The notes beneath the pieces were generated by a model. That model was not told the origin of the DNA. It saw only the letters and a list, made by a program, of their open reading frames with translations, and did not search any database. A program made the translations under genes and the position numbers. A stretch of DNA of 22,887 nucleotides from Cellvibrionaceae bacterium (GTDB lineage Bacteria > Pseudomonadota > Gammaproteobacteria > Pseudomonadales > Cellvibrionaceae), in assembly GCA_027012915.1 (NCBI GenBank), contig JALUYN010000042.1:1-22887 (forward strand), read 5' to 3'. Shown piece after piece: positions 14,499 through 22,887 of this stretch (position 1 is the first letter of the stretch; every line of letters begins with the position of its first letter).

Positions 14499-15344
14499 AT
14501 GGCACAAGATGCAATTACCGTAACTCCCACTGATGGCGCCTGTGGTGCGTTGATCGAAGGTGTTGACCTGACTCAGCAATTGAGCGCAGAAACGGTTCAG
14601 GCGATACGCCAGGCTTGGCTGGAGCATCACGTGGTGGTGTTTCCCAAGCAAGACATTAGTGACGACGATCTGGAGCGCTTCAGCCTGTTGATGGGGGATT
14701 TTGCCGGCGATCCATATCTGCCTACCATTGAGGGTAGAGACCACATCGTCGAGCTGCGCCGTGGTGCCAATGAGCAGGCTCCCATCTTTGCCGAGGCTTG
14801 GCACACCGACTGGAGTTTTGGCGAAAATCCGCCGGCGGCTACCATCCTGCACGGCATTACCATTCCCCCTCAGGGCGGTAATACCGGTTTCATTAATCAG
14901 CACAAAGCGTTGGCAGAAATGCCGCCAGAGCTGCGCCAGCGTCTCGAGGGTAAAAATGCGTTGCACTCGGCCAAGGCCGCCTATGCCCCGGATGGTCTGT
15001 ATGGCGAGCGGGAGAAGGATTCCGATCGCGCGATGAAAATCATTTATTCAGAAGATGCCAACAAGGTGCAGGCTCACCCCATCATTCGCAAGCACCCGGA
15101 AACTGGTGAAGAAACCCTGTTTGGCTGCTTTGGCTACATCATCGGTATTGAAGGAATGGAAGGGGACGAAGAGATTCAACTGTTGTCTGATCTCTACAAC
15201 TGGCAAACCCGCGAAGAGTTTCAATACAGCCACCGTTGGGAGCCGGGCATGGTAGTTATGTGGGACAACCGCTCGGTTCTGCATCGAGCCAACGGTGGCT
15301 ATGAAGGCTACGAGCGTGTATTGCATCGCACGGTTGTTCGATAG
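14499..15344 (+). CDS. TauD/TfdA family Fe(II)/2-oxoglutarate-dependent dioxygenase
   Basis: A 281-residue cytoplasmic enzyme with the TauD fold. The iron ligands are H102 and D104 (AWHTDWSF) and H262 (SVLHRANG), and R273, eleven residues after H262 as in TauD, should bind 2-oxoglutarate. The N-terminal ITVTPTDGACGALIEGVDL is the usual family opening, and length is normal. Such enzymes hydroxylate a sulfonate, phenoxyacetate, carnitine-like or other small acid using O2 and 2-oxoglutarate; the substrate cannot be told here. It needs oxygen, which contrasts with the anaerobic nitrate genes around it. It is followed after 15 bases by an FAH-family hydratase, which suggests a two-step breakdown pathway, and is divergent from an AraC regulator. 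An AGAGG ribosome site lies 9 bases from the ATG. Confidence 0.92.
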   Translation: MAQDAITVTPTDGACGALIEGVDLTQQLSAETVQAIRQAWLEHHVVVFPKQDISDDDLERFSLLMGDFAGDPYLPTIEGRDHIVELRRGANEQAPIFAEAWHTDWSFGENPPAATILHGITIPPQGGNTGFINQHKALAEMPPELRQRLEGKNALHSAKAAYAPDGLYGEREKDSDRAMKIIYSEDANKVQAHPIIRKHPETGEETLFGCFGYIIGIEGMEGDEEIQLLSDLYNWQTREEFQYSHRWEPGMVVMWDNRSVLHRANGGYEGYERVLHRTVVR

Positions 15345-15359
15345 GGTAGAGTCTGAATC

Positions 15360-16073
15360 ATGACAGAGTATGCAACGTTTATTGAGCAGTTGGTCTGCGC
15401 CATTAAGTCGCAGGAACCATTGCCCGCATTTCCCGAGAGTCTGGAACTGGACAGAGCTTACAGTCTGCTCCCGGATGTTGTGACTGGCGTTACCGGCGCT
15501 GATGTTGCCGGTGTGAAAGCGGGTTTAACCAATCCGGATTTGCGGGCGCTCTTCGGCCTGGAATCCAGTCTGTTGGGGCAACTGTACGGCTCTGGTCGAA
15601 TGCAGCAGGGTCAGGCTGTCCCGTACCATGAGAAGCTGGCCATCGAGTGTGAAATCGGCATTGTGGTTGATGCTGCGGGGCAGCCCCGGTCTTTTGGCCC
15701 AGCACTGGAATTCGTGTGTGTGGATTTTGCCAGGCCTGAAGATATGACTCCCGCCAACCTGGTGTTGTGTAATCTTGGTGCCTGGGGATTTATTCAGGGA
15801 CCACAGAAGCCATGGTCGGATCATATTCTGGATTCTCCCGTCGTGCTGAGTCGGGATGGTGAAACTGTTCTTGAAACCAGTATTGGTGATTCCCTGGGTG
15901 GCCCGGTTGCCGCGCTGCAATGGATGCGTGAAGAGGCTGGTCGCAGAGGTATTCCTGCGAGTGATGGGGCGCTGTTGATGACCGGTACCTGTGGCGGTGC
16001 TGTTCCTGCTGAGCGGGGGCACTACAAAGCTGACTACGCTGAGTTGGGTAGCGTTGAATTTACCATCGCTTAG
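15360..16073 (+). CDS. Fumarylacetoacetate hydrolase / 2-keto-4-pentenoate hydratase family protein
   Basis: A 237-residue protein of the MhpD/FAH superfamily. Family features are VAGVKAGLTNP (the conserved G-x-K), LESSLLGQLYGSGRM and the metal-binding acids in ECEIGIVVD (E96, E98), with FVCVDFARPED (D122) as the probable third ligand, then NLGAWGFIQGP and LLMTGTCGG near the end. Members hydrate, decarboxylate or cleave 2-keto acids with a divalent metal. It is slightly shorter than a typical 260-residue hydratase. It follows the dioxygenase by 15 bases and shares its transcript, ending at a strong hairpin. The pair could act on one substrate in turn (hydroxylation, then 2-keto acid processing), but no other pathway gene is present to name it. 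Confidence 0.87.
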   Translation: MTEYATFIEQLVCAIKSQEPLPAFPESLELDRAYSLLPDVVTGVTGADVAGVKAGLTNPDLRALFGLESSLLGQLYGSGRMQQGQAVPYHEKLAIECEIGIVVDAAGQPRSFGPALEFVCVDFARPEDMTPANLVLCNLGAWGFIQGPQKPWSDHILDSPVVLSRDGETVLETSIGDSLGGPVAALQWMREEAGRRGIPASDGALLMTGTCGGAVPAERGHYKADYAELGSVEFTIA

Positions 16074-16079
16074 TTGAGC

Positions 16080-16112
16080 CTTAGGGCCTGGTATAGGCCC
16101 TAAGCACTTTTT
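16080..16112 (+). terminator. Terminator between hydratase gene and narX
   Basis: CTTAGGGCCT-GGTAT-AGGCCCTAAG is a perfect 10-bp stem followed by CAC and TTTTT, beginning seven bases after the hydratase stop. The right arm contains the narX stop codon (16100-16102), so narX transcripts also pass through the stem. Confidence 0.85.
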
Positions 16113-17920
16113 GAAATAATACTTGGCGTAAAGTTGAACTCGATAATGGTGCCGCCTTCGGGATTTGCGTGGATATTGAGGTCCCCGGTTAACTGGCGGC
16201 TGCGCTCGCGCATAATTGCCAATCCATAGTGATTGAGCTTTTCCGGGTTTTCCGGAAGACCCACGCCGTTGTCTGCGATAAATACGTTGATCATGCGATC
16301 AGGTTGTTGAATCAAACCAATGTTGATGCGTGTGCCTTGTGAATGTTTGATGGCATTTTGTGTGGCTTCGCGAACAATCTGCACAAGGTGGATTTCTTCT
16401 GCCGGACTCAGTGGAATATCCTGAACGCTGTAATCCAGATCTATTTTGATGTCCGTGCGCTCCTGCAATTGGTTCACCGCTTCCAGTAGCGAACTTTGCA
16501 GACCGTCGGTGGAAATTTTCAGGCGGAAAGTCGTCAACAGTTCCCGCAAACTCTGATAGGCGGATGACAGACCTTCTCGCAGTTCGTCGATAACTGCCTG
16601 GTTCTTTTCGAAATTTCCCTTGTCCTGATTCTTTTGCAGGCGCGATACCTGGATCTGCAAATAGGACAACGCCTGCGCCAGAGAATCGTGCAGCTCCCGG
16701 GCGATTACCTGACGTTCATTGATCAACGCCATACGGCGCATGTTGTTGGCCTGTTTCTTAATGGACAGGGCAATAGCGATCTGGTCCGCTACAGATTGAA
16801 TCAGTTGATCCTTCCATTGCTCCATTTCCGGTTCTGTATTTCTCGCGACCAGTACACCCAAATGCTCTGAATCGTGCATTACCGGATAGCGGTGATGGGC
16901 TAGGTTGTCAATCGGAGTGATTGTTTTGACGGGAGTTCTGCATGCCGAGCAATTTCGCGCTTCGCAGTGGACTTGGTCCGGGGGACTGACTTGTTGATAG
17001 GGCTGCTCGCCGTCGGCGGTGAGCAGGCAAAGCTCAACGTGGTCAATGCCGGTAATCTGAGACAGGGTGCCGACGAGTTCGTCTATGTCCAGTTCATCTT
17101 CATGAATACTGTTTATCTGACTGGCTATATTGAACAGGTAATTGAGTGTGGTGTTATTGTGGCGCAGTTCTTTGGTTTTTTCGTCAATGCGGCTTTCCAG
17201 GCTGCTCTGCATCTCGGCAATGGAATGGCTGGTGTCGTTCAACGTCTGTGCCAGCAGCGCCAGTTCATCCTTGCGCACAAAATCCAAATGCTGGTCAAAA
17301 TTACCTTTACCGATTTCCCGTGCGGCATCTGTCAGTGCTCCCAGCGGTCGCTCCAGACGTTCTTTCAGAATATAAAAAATCACGCTGCCGATCAGCGACG
17401 AGGCGAACATGGAAATAAGAAGTACCAAGCGCAGGCGATAGGTTTTCTCCTCTGAGTGGTTTTGAAACAGGGTGACGAGATTGTCTATGGCGTCCACCTG
17501 CAACTGCAGCTCTTTGCTGGGAAAGGGAAGGTCGGGGTCAGCCATGGTCTGGTAAACAATGGGTTTGAGATGATTCTCCCAGTTGTCTTTTGTTTGCAAA
17601 AACTGACTGTGAATTTTTTCGTTGTCTTCGTCTTCAATAAAGGCGCTGAGACTAAAGTGCGACCAGGTAATATCCAGCTCCTGAATGGCTTGCTCGAGTG
17701 TGGCTGTATTGCGTTGCTCAAGAGCCAGGCCGATGCGGTAGGTTTGCATGCGCATGGAGCCTGAAGTGTTTATGGCCTGCGCATCGGATCCGGTTTTTTC
17801 CACCATCCAGAACGAGATCACAATGGCCACCATCATCACCGCAATAATGGTGAATACCGATGAGCTGATGATGGTGACTACCGAACCGGTAAATTTGTCG
17901 CTGACCTTCTTGATGGGCAT
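16100..17920 (-). CDS. narX: Nitrate/nitrite sensor histidine kinase NarX
   Basis: A 606-residue inner-membrane sensor kinase. Membrane segments span about 13-38 and 164-184. The periplasmic domain between them opens with the P-box DAQAINTSGSMRMQTYR (46-62), whose R57 corresponds to the nitrate-contacting Arg of E. coli NarX. A HAMP domain (about 185-240) and signalling helix follow, then a GAF-like central module with a Cys cluster (C318, C323, C326), the HPK7-type H-box ARELHDSLAQ with H410, and an ATP-binding end with DNGVGLPENPEKL and HYGLAIMRERS. The ATG at 17920 is chosen because AGAGG lies 6 bases upstream; the frame continues 26 residues further, but those overlap a NarL-type operator and lack family character. 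It is divergent from narG and unlinked from narL, its presumed partner. Confidence 0.95.
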   Translation of the reverse strand: MPIKKVSDKFTGSVVTIISSSVFTIIAVMMVAIVISFWMVEKTGSDAQAINTSGSMRMQTYRIGLALEQRNTATLEQAIQELDITWSHFSLSAFIEDEDNEKIHSQFLQTKDNWENHLKPIVYQTMADPDLPFPSKELQLQVDAIDNLVTLFQNHSEEKTYRLRLVLLISMFASSLIGSVIFYILKERLERPLGALTDAAREIGKGNFDQHLDFVRKDELALLAQTLNDTSHSIAEMQSSLESRIDEKTKELRHNNTTLNYLFNIASQINSIHEDELDIDELVGTLSQITGIDHVELCLLTADGEQPYQQVSPPDQVHCEARNCSACRTPVKTITPIDNLAHHRYPVMHDSEHLGVLVARNTEPEMEQWKDQLIQSVADQIAIALSIKKQANNMRRMALINERQVIARELHDSLAQALSYLQIQVSRLQKNQDKGNFEKNQAVIDELREGLSSAYQSLRELLTTFRLKISTDGLQSSLLEAVNQLQERTDIKIDLDYSVQDIPLSPAEEIHLVQIVREATQNAIKHSQGTRINIGLIQQPDRMINVFIADNGVGLPENPEKLNHYGLAIMRERSRQLTGDLNIHANPEGGTIIEFNFTPSIISKSA

Positions 17921-17964
17921 GTCTACCTCTAATGATTCGGGCTCTTGTTGCTGCAGGCTTGTTC

Positions 17965-17980
17965 CACCCACAAGGGGGTA
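17965..17980. promoter_or_regulatory. NarL-type 7-2-7 site in the narX-narG region (distal)
   Basis: CACCCAC-AA-GGGGGTA keeps 5 of 7 positions in the left heptamer and 6 of 7 in the right. Its centre is about 149 bases before the predicted narG start, almost the same offset as the site upstream of the transporter gene at 2570. It is close to narX and could also affect that gene. Confidence 0.4.
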
Positions 17981-18019
17981 GAGCCCCCCAACTATCAATT
18001 CTTCACGCTATTTTGTCTC

Positions 18020-18035
18020 TACCACTTAGGGGGTA
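18020..18035. promoter_or_regulatory. NarL-type 7-2-7 site upstream of narG (proximal)
   Basis: TACCACT-TA-GGGGGTA matches each heptamer consensus at 6 of 7 positions with correct 7-2-7 spacing. It lies 38 bases upstream of the FNR-like box, about 94 bases before the predicted narG start. Confidence 0.6.
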
Positions 18036-18073
18036 GGGGCGTTTGGCGCTATTCATTTAGCTGCATTGCTGTG

Positions 18074-18087
18074 TTGATACAGGTCAA
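18074..18087 (+). promoter_or_regulatory. FNR/Anr box and promoter of narG
   Basis: TTGAT-ACAG-GTCAA matches nine of ten consensus positions. A -10-like TATTTT at 18109-18114 puts the start near 18121-18122, so the box is centred at about -41.5, the class II arrangement known for anaerobic nar promoters. The leader to the narG ATG would be about 83 bases. Confidence 0.72.
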
Positions 18088-18204
18088 GTTAGCTTTGGCT
18101 CGTTGATTTATTTTGCTCTCAAAGCACTGGCGCACGCAAGAGCGGGGCAAGAGCTGGAAAGAAAACGAGTTTACAAAAATACGCCGTCAGGTGAGGACTA
18201 AACT

Positions 18205-21200
18205 ATGAGCCACTTATTGGATCGACTGAATTTTTTTACGTCGAATAAGCGTGGGGATTTTGCCAACGGGCATGGCGAAACCCGCAAGGAGAGTCGAGAC
18301 TGGGAAAACAGTTATCGCCAACGTTGGCAGCACGACAAAATTGTCCGCTCCACCCATGGGGTTAACTGCACCGGATCCTGCTCCTGGAAGATCTACGTTA
18401 AAAACGGATTGATTACCTGGGAAACGCAGCAGACTGATTATCCCCGCACGCGTCCGGATCTGCCCAACCATGAGCCTCGCGGTTGTCCCCGTGGCGCCAG
18501 CTACTCTTGGTATATCTACTCCGCCAACCGGCTCAAGTATCCTAAGGTTCGCAAACCTTTGCTGAAATTGTGGCGTGAAGCCCGTGCCCAATACAGCAAC
18601 CCGGTTGAGGCTTGGGGTTCCATTGTAGAAGATCCCGCTAAAGCAGAAAGCTACAAGAGTAAGCGTGGCCTGGGCGGCTTTATCCGTTCTTCCTGGGACG
18701 AGGTAAACGAAATCATTGCCTCGGCCAATGTCTACACTGCCAAGACTTACGGTCCCGATCGTGTAATTGGTTTCTCGCCAATTCCCGCCATGTCCATGGT
18801 GTCCTACGCGGCGGGCTCTCGTTACTTGTCGTTGATGGGCGGCGTGTGCATGAGCTTCTACGATTGGTACTGCGATCTACCACCCTCATCACCCATGACC
18901 TGGGGCGAGCAAACCGACGTGCCTGAGTCGGCAGACTGGTATAACTCTAATTACATTATCGCCTGGGGTTCCAACGTCCCTCAGACTCGTACACCGGATG
19001 CTCACTTCTTTACTGAAGTGCGTTACAAAGGTGCGAAAACCGTTTCCATTACTCCGGATTATTCTGAGGTTGCCAAACTCACCGACCAGTGGCTTAACCC
19101 CAAGCAGGGCACCGACGCTGCACTGGGTATGGCGTTTGGTCACGTGATTTTGAAAGAGTTCCATCTGGAACAGCCCAGTGAGTACTTCACTGACTATGTG
19201 CGCCGCTACTCCGATATGCCCATGCTGGTATTGCTTGAAGAGCACGGCGACGGTGTCATGAAGCCAACCCGCTTTATTCGCGCTTCCGATCTCAATGACA
19301 ATTTGGGACAGGATAACAACCCAGAGTGGAAGACCATTGCCTATGACGAGAACAGCAATGAGCTGGTATCGCCACAGGGCTCCATCGGCTATCGCTGGGG
19401 GCAGGCTGAAGGTGAGCAGGGCAAGTGGAACATCGAAGCCCGTGAAGGCAAGAATGGTGCTGAGACCAAACTGCAACTGTCACTGATTGATGGTGAAGCC
19501 AACTCCGTACCGGTGGCATTCCCTCACTTTGCCGCGGATAACACCAACGAACACTGGAACTACTGCGAGCACGACGAAGTACTCCCGCGCAATGTGCCTG
19601 CTAAAGAACTGACTCTGGCTGACGGCTCCACTGTTAAAGTCGCCACCGTGTACGATCTGACCATGGCCAACTATGGTATTGATCGCGGTCTGGGTGGCGG
19701 TAATGTCGCTTCCAGCTTTGACGACGACATTCCGTTCACTCCCGCCTGGCAGGAAAAAATCACCGGTGTTTCCCGCGAGAAAGTGATTCAGGTCGCGCGC
19801 GAATTTGCCGACAACGCCGACAAGACCAAAGGTCGCTCCATGATCATCGTGGGTGCTGCGATGAACCACTGGTATCACATGGACATGAACTACCGCGGCC
19901 TGATCAATATGCTGATCATGTGTGGCTGTATCGGTCAAACCGGCGGCGGTTGGGCTCACTATGTGGGACAGGAAAAACTGCGTCCTCAAACCGGTTGGTT
20001 GCCGCTGGCATTTGGCCTGGACTGGAACCGTCCACCACGTCATATGAACTCCACCAGTTTCTTCTACAACCACAGTTCGCAGTGGCGTCACGAGAAGGTC
20101 AGTATCCACGACGTGCTGTCGCCTATGGCGGACAAGTCGCAGTGGCCTGAGCATATGCTCGACTACAACGTTAAAGCCGAGCGTCTGGGTTGGTTGCCAA
20201 GTGCACCACAGCTGAACAAAAACCCATTGCAGATCACACGCGATGCGGCCGCTGCTGGCCAGGATCCCAAAGACTATCTGGTAGAGCAGCTGAAAACCGG
20301 CGGTATCAAGTTTGCGGCTGAGGCCCCGGACAGCCCACAGAATTTTCCTCGTAATATGTTTATCTGGCGCTCCAACCTGTTGGGTTCTTCCGGTAAGGGA
20401 CATGAGTACATGCTCAAGTATCTGCTGGGTGCCAAGAACGGCGTGATGAACGACGACAACAACACTCGCGGTGGTTTGATTCCGGAAGAAATCGAATACG
20501 AGCAGCAGGGTGCCCAGGGCAAACTGGATCTGGTGACCACTCTGGATTTCCGTATGTCCTCTACCTGTCTCTACTCGGACATAGTTCTGCCTACCGCGAC
20601 CTGGTACGAGAAAGACGATCTCAATACCTCGGATATGCATCCGTTTATCCACCCATTGTCGAAAGCGGCTGACCCTGCTTGGGAAGCGCGTTCTGATTGG
20701 GATATCTATAAAGGTATCGCCAAAAAGTTCTCCGAAGTGGCCGCCATGAACGACAACCTCGGTGTCGAGAAAGACATCGTTACTGTGCCGACTCTGCACG
20801 ACACTCCTGGGGAACTGGCTCAGCCGTTTGATGTGCTCGACTGGAAGAAAGGTGAGTGCGATCTGATTCCAGGCAAGACTGCACCAAATATGGTGGTGGT
20901 TGAACGTGACTTCACCAAGATTTACGAGAAGTTCACGTCACTTGGTCCTCTGCTAGAAAATCTGGGTAACGGCGGTAAAGGCATTGGCTGGAAAACCGAG
21001 GAAGAAGTTGAGTTGCTGCGTCAACTTAATCACACCGTGGTTGATGAAGATCACGTGGCCACCGGTCAGCCGCAAATCAATACCGCTATTGATGCTGCTG
21101 AAGTGGTGCTGACTTTGGCTCCGGAGACCAACGGTAACGTTTCCGTTAAAGCCTGGGATGCGCTCGGCAAGATCACTGGTCGCGACCACAAGCATTTGGC

Positions 21201-21993
21201 CGAACCGAAACACGAGGAGAAAATTCGCTTCCGCGATATTCAGGCGCAACCGCGCAAGATTATTTCTTCGCCCACCTGGTCCGGTCTGGAAGACGAACAC
21301 GTCAGCTACAACGCCGGTTACACCAACGTTCACGAGTTGATCCCCTGGAGGACCATTACTGGTCGCCAGCAGTTCTATCAGGATCACACCTGGATGCAGG
21401 CCTTTGGTGAGCAGATGGTGTCCTACCGTCCACCCATCAACACCAAGACTGTGGACTTCGTGAAAGGCAAGAAGCCCAACGGTAACAAAGAAATTGTACT
21501 GAACTGGATCACTCCACATCAGAAGTGGGGCATCCACAGTACTTACTCTGACAACCTAATCATGCTGACCCTGAACCGCGGTGGTCCGGTGATCTGGATG
21601 AGTGAGATCGACGCTAAAGAGGCGGGCATTGAAGACAACGACTGGATCGAAGTATTTAACGCTAACGGCGCCATCGCCTGTCGCGCCATTGTCAGTCAGC
21701 GGGTGAATCAGGGCATGACCATGATGTACCACGCCCAGGAGCGGATTATTAACGTTCCCGGTGCAGAGACAACCGGTACTCGTGGCGGTCACCACAACTC
21801 AGTGACTCGGATTGTGATGAAGCCTACTCACATGATTGGCGGCTATGCGCAACAGTCCTACGGTTTTAACTACTACGGCACTGTGGGTTGTAACCGCGAC
21901 GAATTTGTTGTGGTGCGCAAGATGAACAAAGTGGATTGGCTGGACGGTTCCGATACGGACGATCTGCCACAACCTCTGCCACAAGATCTTTAA
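18205..21993 (+). CDS. narG: Respiratory nitrate reductase alpha subunit NarG
   Basis: A complete 1262-residue catalytic subunit of the membrane-bound, cytoplasm-facing nitrate reductase, reducing nitrate to nitrite with quinol electrons passed through NarI and NarH. The FS0 iron-sulfur cluster ligands are H51, C55, C59 and C94 (the His ligand is typical of NarG). The Mo ligand Asp lies in SFYDWYCDLPPSSP (about residue 224), followed by GEQTDVPESADWYNS. The molybdo-bis-MGD binding regions continue to the C-terminal domain (NRGGPVIWMSEIDA, NYYGTVGCNRDEF). The N-terminus (LDRLNFFTSNKRGDF) keeps only a vestige of a Tat signal, as in other NarG. GTGAGGA precedes the ATG by about 7 bases. The narH ribosome site overlaps the narG stop, so they form one operon; narJ and narI presumably lie beyond the window. 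Confidence 0.99.
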   Translation: MSHLLDRLNFFTSNKRGDFANGHGETRKESRDWENSYRQRWQHDKIVRSTHGVNCTGSCSWKIYVKNGLITWETQQTDYPRTRPDLPNHEPRGCPRGASYSWYIYSANRLKYPKVRKPLLKLWREARAQYSNPVEAWGSIVEDPAKAESYKSKRGLGGFIRSSWDEVNEIIASANVYTAKTYGPDRVIGFSPIPAMSMVSYAAGSRYLSLMGGVCMSFYDWYCDLPPSSPMTWGEQTDVPESADWYNSNYIIAWGSNVPQTRTPDAHFFTEVRYKGAKTVSITPDYSEVAKLTDQWLNPKQGTDAALGMAFGHVILKEFHLEQPSEYFTDYVRRYSDMPMLVLLEEHGDGVMKPTRFIRASDLNDNLGQDNNPEWKTIAYDENSNELVSPQGSIGYRWGQAEGEQGKWNIEAREGKNGAETKLQLSLIDGEANSVPVAFPHFAADNTNEHWNYCEHDEVLPRNVPAKELTLADGSTVKVATVYDLTMANYGIDRGLGGGNVASSFDDDIPFTPAWQEKITGVSREKVIQVAREFADNADKTKGRSMIIVGAAMNHWYHMDMNYRGLINMLIMCGCIGQTGGGWAHYVGQEKLRPQTGWLPLAFGLDWNRPPRHMNSTSFFYNHSSQWRHEKVSIHDVLSPMADKSQWPEHMLDYNVKAERLGWLPSAPQLNKNPLQITRDAAAAGQDPKDYLVEQLKTGGIKFAAEAPDSPQNFPRNMFIWRSNLLGSSGKGHEYMLKYLLGAKNGVMNDDNNTRGGLIPEEIEYEQQGAQGKLDLVTTLDFRMSSTCLYSDIVLPTATWYEKDDLNTSDMHPFIHPLSKAADPAWEARSDWDIYKGIAKKFSEVAAMNDNLGVEKDIVTVPTLHDTPGELAQPFDVLDWKKGECDLIPGKTAPNMVVVERDFTKIYEKFTSLGPLLENLGNGGKGIGWKTEEEVELLRQLNHTVVDEDHVATGQPQINTAIDAAEVVLTLAPETNGNVSVKAWDALGKITGRDHKHLAEPKHEEKIRFRDIQAQPRKIISSPTWSGLEDEHVSYNAGYTNVHELIPWRTITGRQQFYQDHTWMQAFGEQMVSYRPPINTKTVDFVKGKKPNGNKEIVLNWITPHQKWGIHSTYSDNLIMLTLNRGGPVIWMSEIDAKEAGIEDNDWIEVFNANGAIACRAIVSQRVNQGMTMMYHAQERIINVPGAETTGTRGGHHNSVTRIVMKPTHMIGGYAQQSYGFNYYGTVGCNRDEFVVVRKMNKVDWLDGSDTDDLPQPLPQDL

Positions 21994-22005
21994 GGAGTCT
22001 GCACA

Positions 22006-22887
22006 ATGAAAATCAGATCTCAAGTAGGCATGGTGCTGAACCTCGACAAGTGCATCGGTTGTCACACCTGCTCAATCACTTGTAAAAACGTGTGGACCTC
22101 CCGAGAAGGTATGGAGTACGCATGGTTTAACAATGTTGAATCCAAGCCCGGTATCGGTTATCCGAAAGAGTGGGAAAATCAGGATAAGTGGAACGGTGGC
22201 TGGGTACGCAACAGCAACGGTTCCATCAATCCTCGCATTGGTGGCAAGTTCCGCATCTTGGCGAATATTTTCTCCAACCCGGATCTGCCTCAAATCGACG
22301 ACTACTACGAGCCGTTCGATTTTGATTACCAGCACTTGCATACAGCGCCAGAGGTTAAGCATCAGCCGGTAGCGCGGCCTCGCTCTCTGGTGGACGGCAA
22401 GCGTATGGAAAAAATCGAGTGGGGGCCCAACTGGGAAGAAATCCTAGCCGGTGAATTTGAAAAGCGCAGCAAGGATAAGAACTTCGACAATATTCAGAAG
22501 GACATCTACGGTGAGTTTGAAAACACCTTCATGATGTACCTGCCGCGTTTGTGCGAGCACTGTCTGAATCCCGCCTGTGCGGCGAGCTGTCCCAGCGGCG
22601 CCATCTACAAGCGCGAAGAAGACGGTATCGTGCTGATCGATCAGGAAAAATGTCGTGGCTGGCGCATGTGTGTGTCCGGTTGCCCGTACAAGAAAATCTA
22701 CTTCAACTGGAAGTCCGGTAAATCCGAGAAGTGTATTTTCTGCTACCCACGCATCGAATCCGGTATGCCTACAGTGTGTTCCGAAACCTGCGTGGGTCGG
22801 ATTCGCTACCTGGGCGTACTGCTCTATGACGCGGACCGCATCGAAGAAGTTGCTAGTACTGCATCCGAGCAGGATCTCTACGAGAAA
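22006..22887 (+). CDS. narH: Respiratory nitrate reductase beta subunit NarH (3' end cut by the window)
   Basis: The first 294 codons of the iron-sulfur electron-transfer subunit, open to the window edge (the family is about 500 residues). Cluster ligands match E. coli NarH with an offset of at most one: C16, C19, C22, C26; then C183 and C186 with the following Cys residues of NPACAASCP; and C216, W219, C222, C226 in CRGWRMCVSGCP, where the Trp marks the 3Fe-4S cluster. A further Cys group (KCIFC, CSETC) follows. AAGGAG at 21992-21997 overlaps the narG stop and lies 8 bases from the ATG, giving tight coupling. NarH passes electrons from NarI to NarG on the cytoplasmic face of the inner membrane. 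Confidence 0.98.
   Translation, partial: MKIRSQVGMVLNLDKCIGCHTCSITCKNVWTSREGMEYAWFNNVESKPGIGYPKEWENQDKWNGGWVRNSNGSINPRIGGKFRILANIFSNPDLPQIDDYYEPFDFDYQHLHTAPEVKHQPVARPRSLVDGKRMEKIEWGPNWEEILAGEFEKRSKDKNFDNIQKDIYGEFENTFMMYLPRLCEHCLNPACAASCPSGAIYKREEDGIVLIDQEKCRGWRMCVSGCPYKKIYFNWKSGKSEKCIFCYPRIESGMPTVCSETCVGRIRYLGVLLYDADRIEEVASTASEQDLYEK

Noticed and set aside
19480..20799. 439-codon minus-strand frame inside narG
   Set aside because: It is the complement of a strongly conserved NarG coding region; long antisense frames are common in such genes, and its His/Val-rich product matches no family I know.
1..22887. CRISPR arrays, tRNA or rRNA genes, insertion sequences, prophage or defence genes
   Set aside because: I saw no regularly spaced direct repeats, no tRNA-like cloverleaf or rRNA segments, and no transposase, integrase or known defence domain on either strand.

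Overview
The window is a nitrate-respiration locus from a gammaproteobacterium. The protein sequences resemble those of Pseudomonas, Marinobacter and related, often marine, lineages; I cannot name the genus from the sequence alone. Every main step of nitrate use is represented: sensing (NarX, NarL and a NarX-like chemoreceptor), transport (three separate NNP-family nitrate/nitrite transporters), reduction (NarG complete, NarH cut by the window edge) and molybdenum cofactor synthesis (MoeA). NnrS, usually linked to nitric oxide or nitrite stress, is at the left edge.

Layout. Bases 1-2293 (minus): nnrS (partial) behind an NNP transporter. Bases 2294-2569: a divergent control region with a perfect FNR/Anr box and a NarL-type site. 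Bases 2570-7524 (plus): a second NNP transporter, a PP2C phosphatase/Ser-Thr kinase fusion with a C-terminal membrane anchor, and a chemoreceptor with a NarX/PilJ-type sensor domain. Bases 7565-8842 (minus): an AT-rich gene for an exported two-sensor protein (SBP_bac_3 plus a PDC-like domain). Bases 9033-11147 (minus): narL, moeA and the relic of a small gene. Bases 11148-13271: control region, the third transporter (narK2 type) and its terminator. Bases 13299-16112: a REP-like inverted repeat, then an apparently unrelated metabolic cassette (AraC regulator divergent from a TauD-type dioxygenase and an FAH-family hydratase). Bases 16100-17920 (minus): narX. Bases 17921-18204: the narX/narG control region. 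Bases 18205 to the end (plus): narG and narH.

How it fits together. NarX senses nitrate or nitrite through its periplasmic P-box and phosphorylates NarL. FNR-like boxes, two of them spaced about -41.5 from plausible -10 hexamers, together with 7-2-7 NarL-type sites, occur upstream of the NNP transporter at 2570, of narK2 and of narG. These three units are therefore probably one regulon induced by low oxygen and nitrate. MoeA supplies the cofactor for NarG. The most unusual segment is 2570-8842, where transport, reversible Ser/Thr phosphorylation, a candidate nitrate chemoreceptor and an unusual solute-binding/PDC fusion protein sit side by side.
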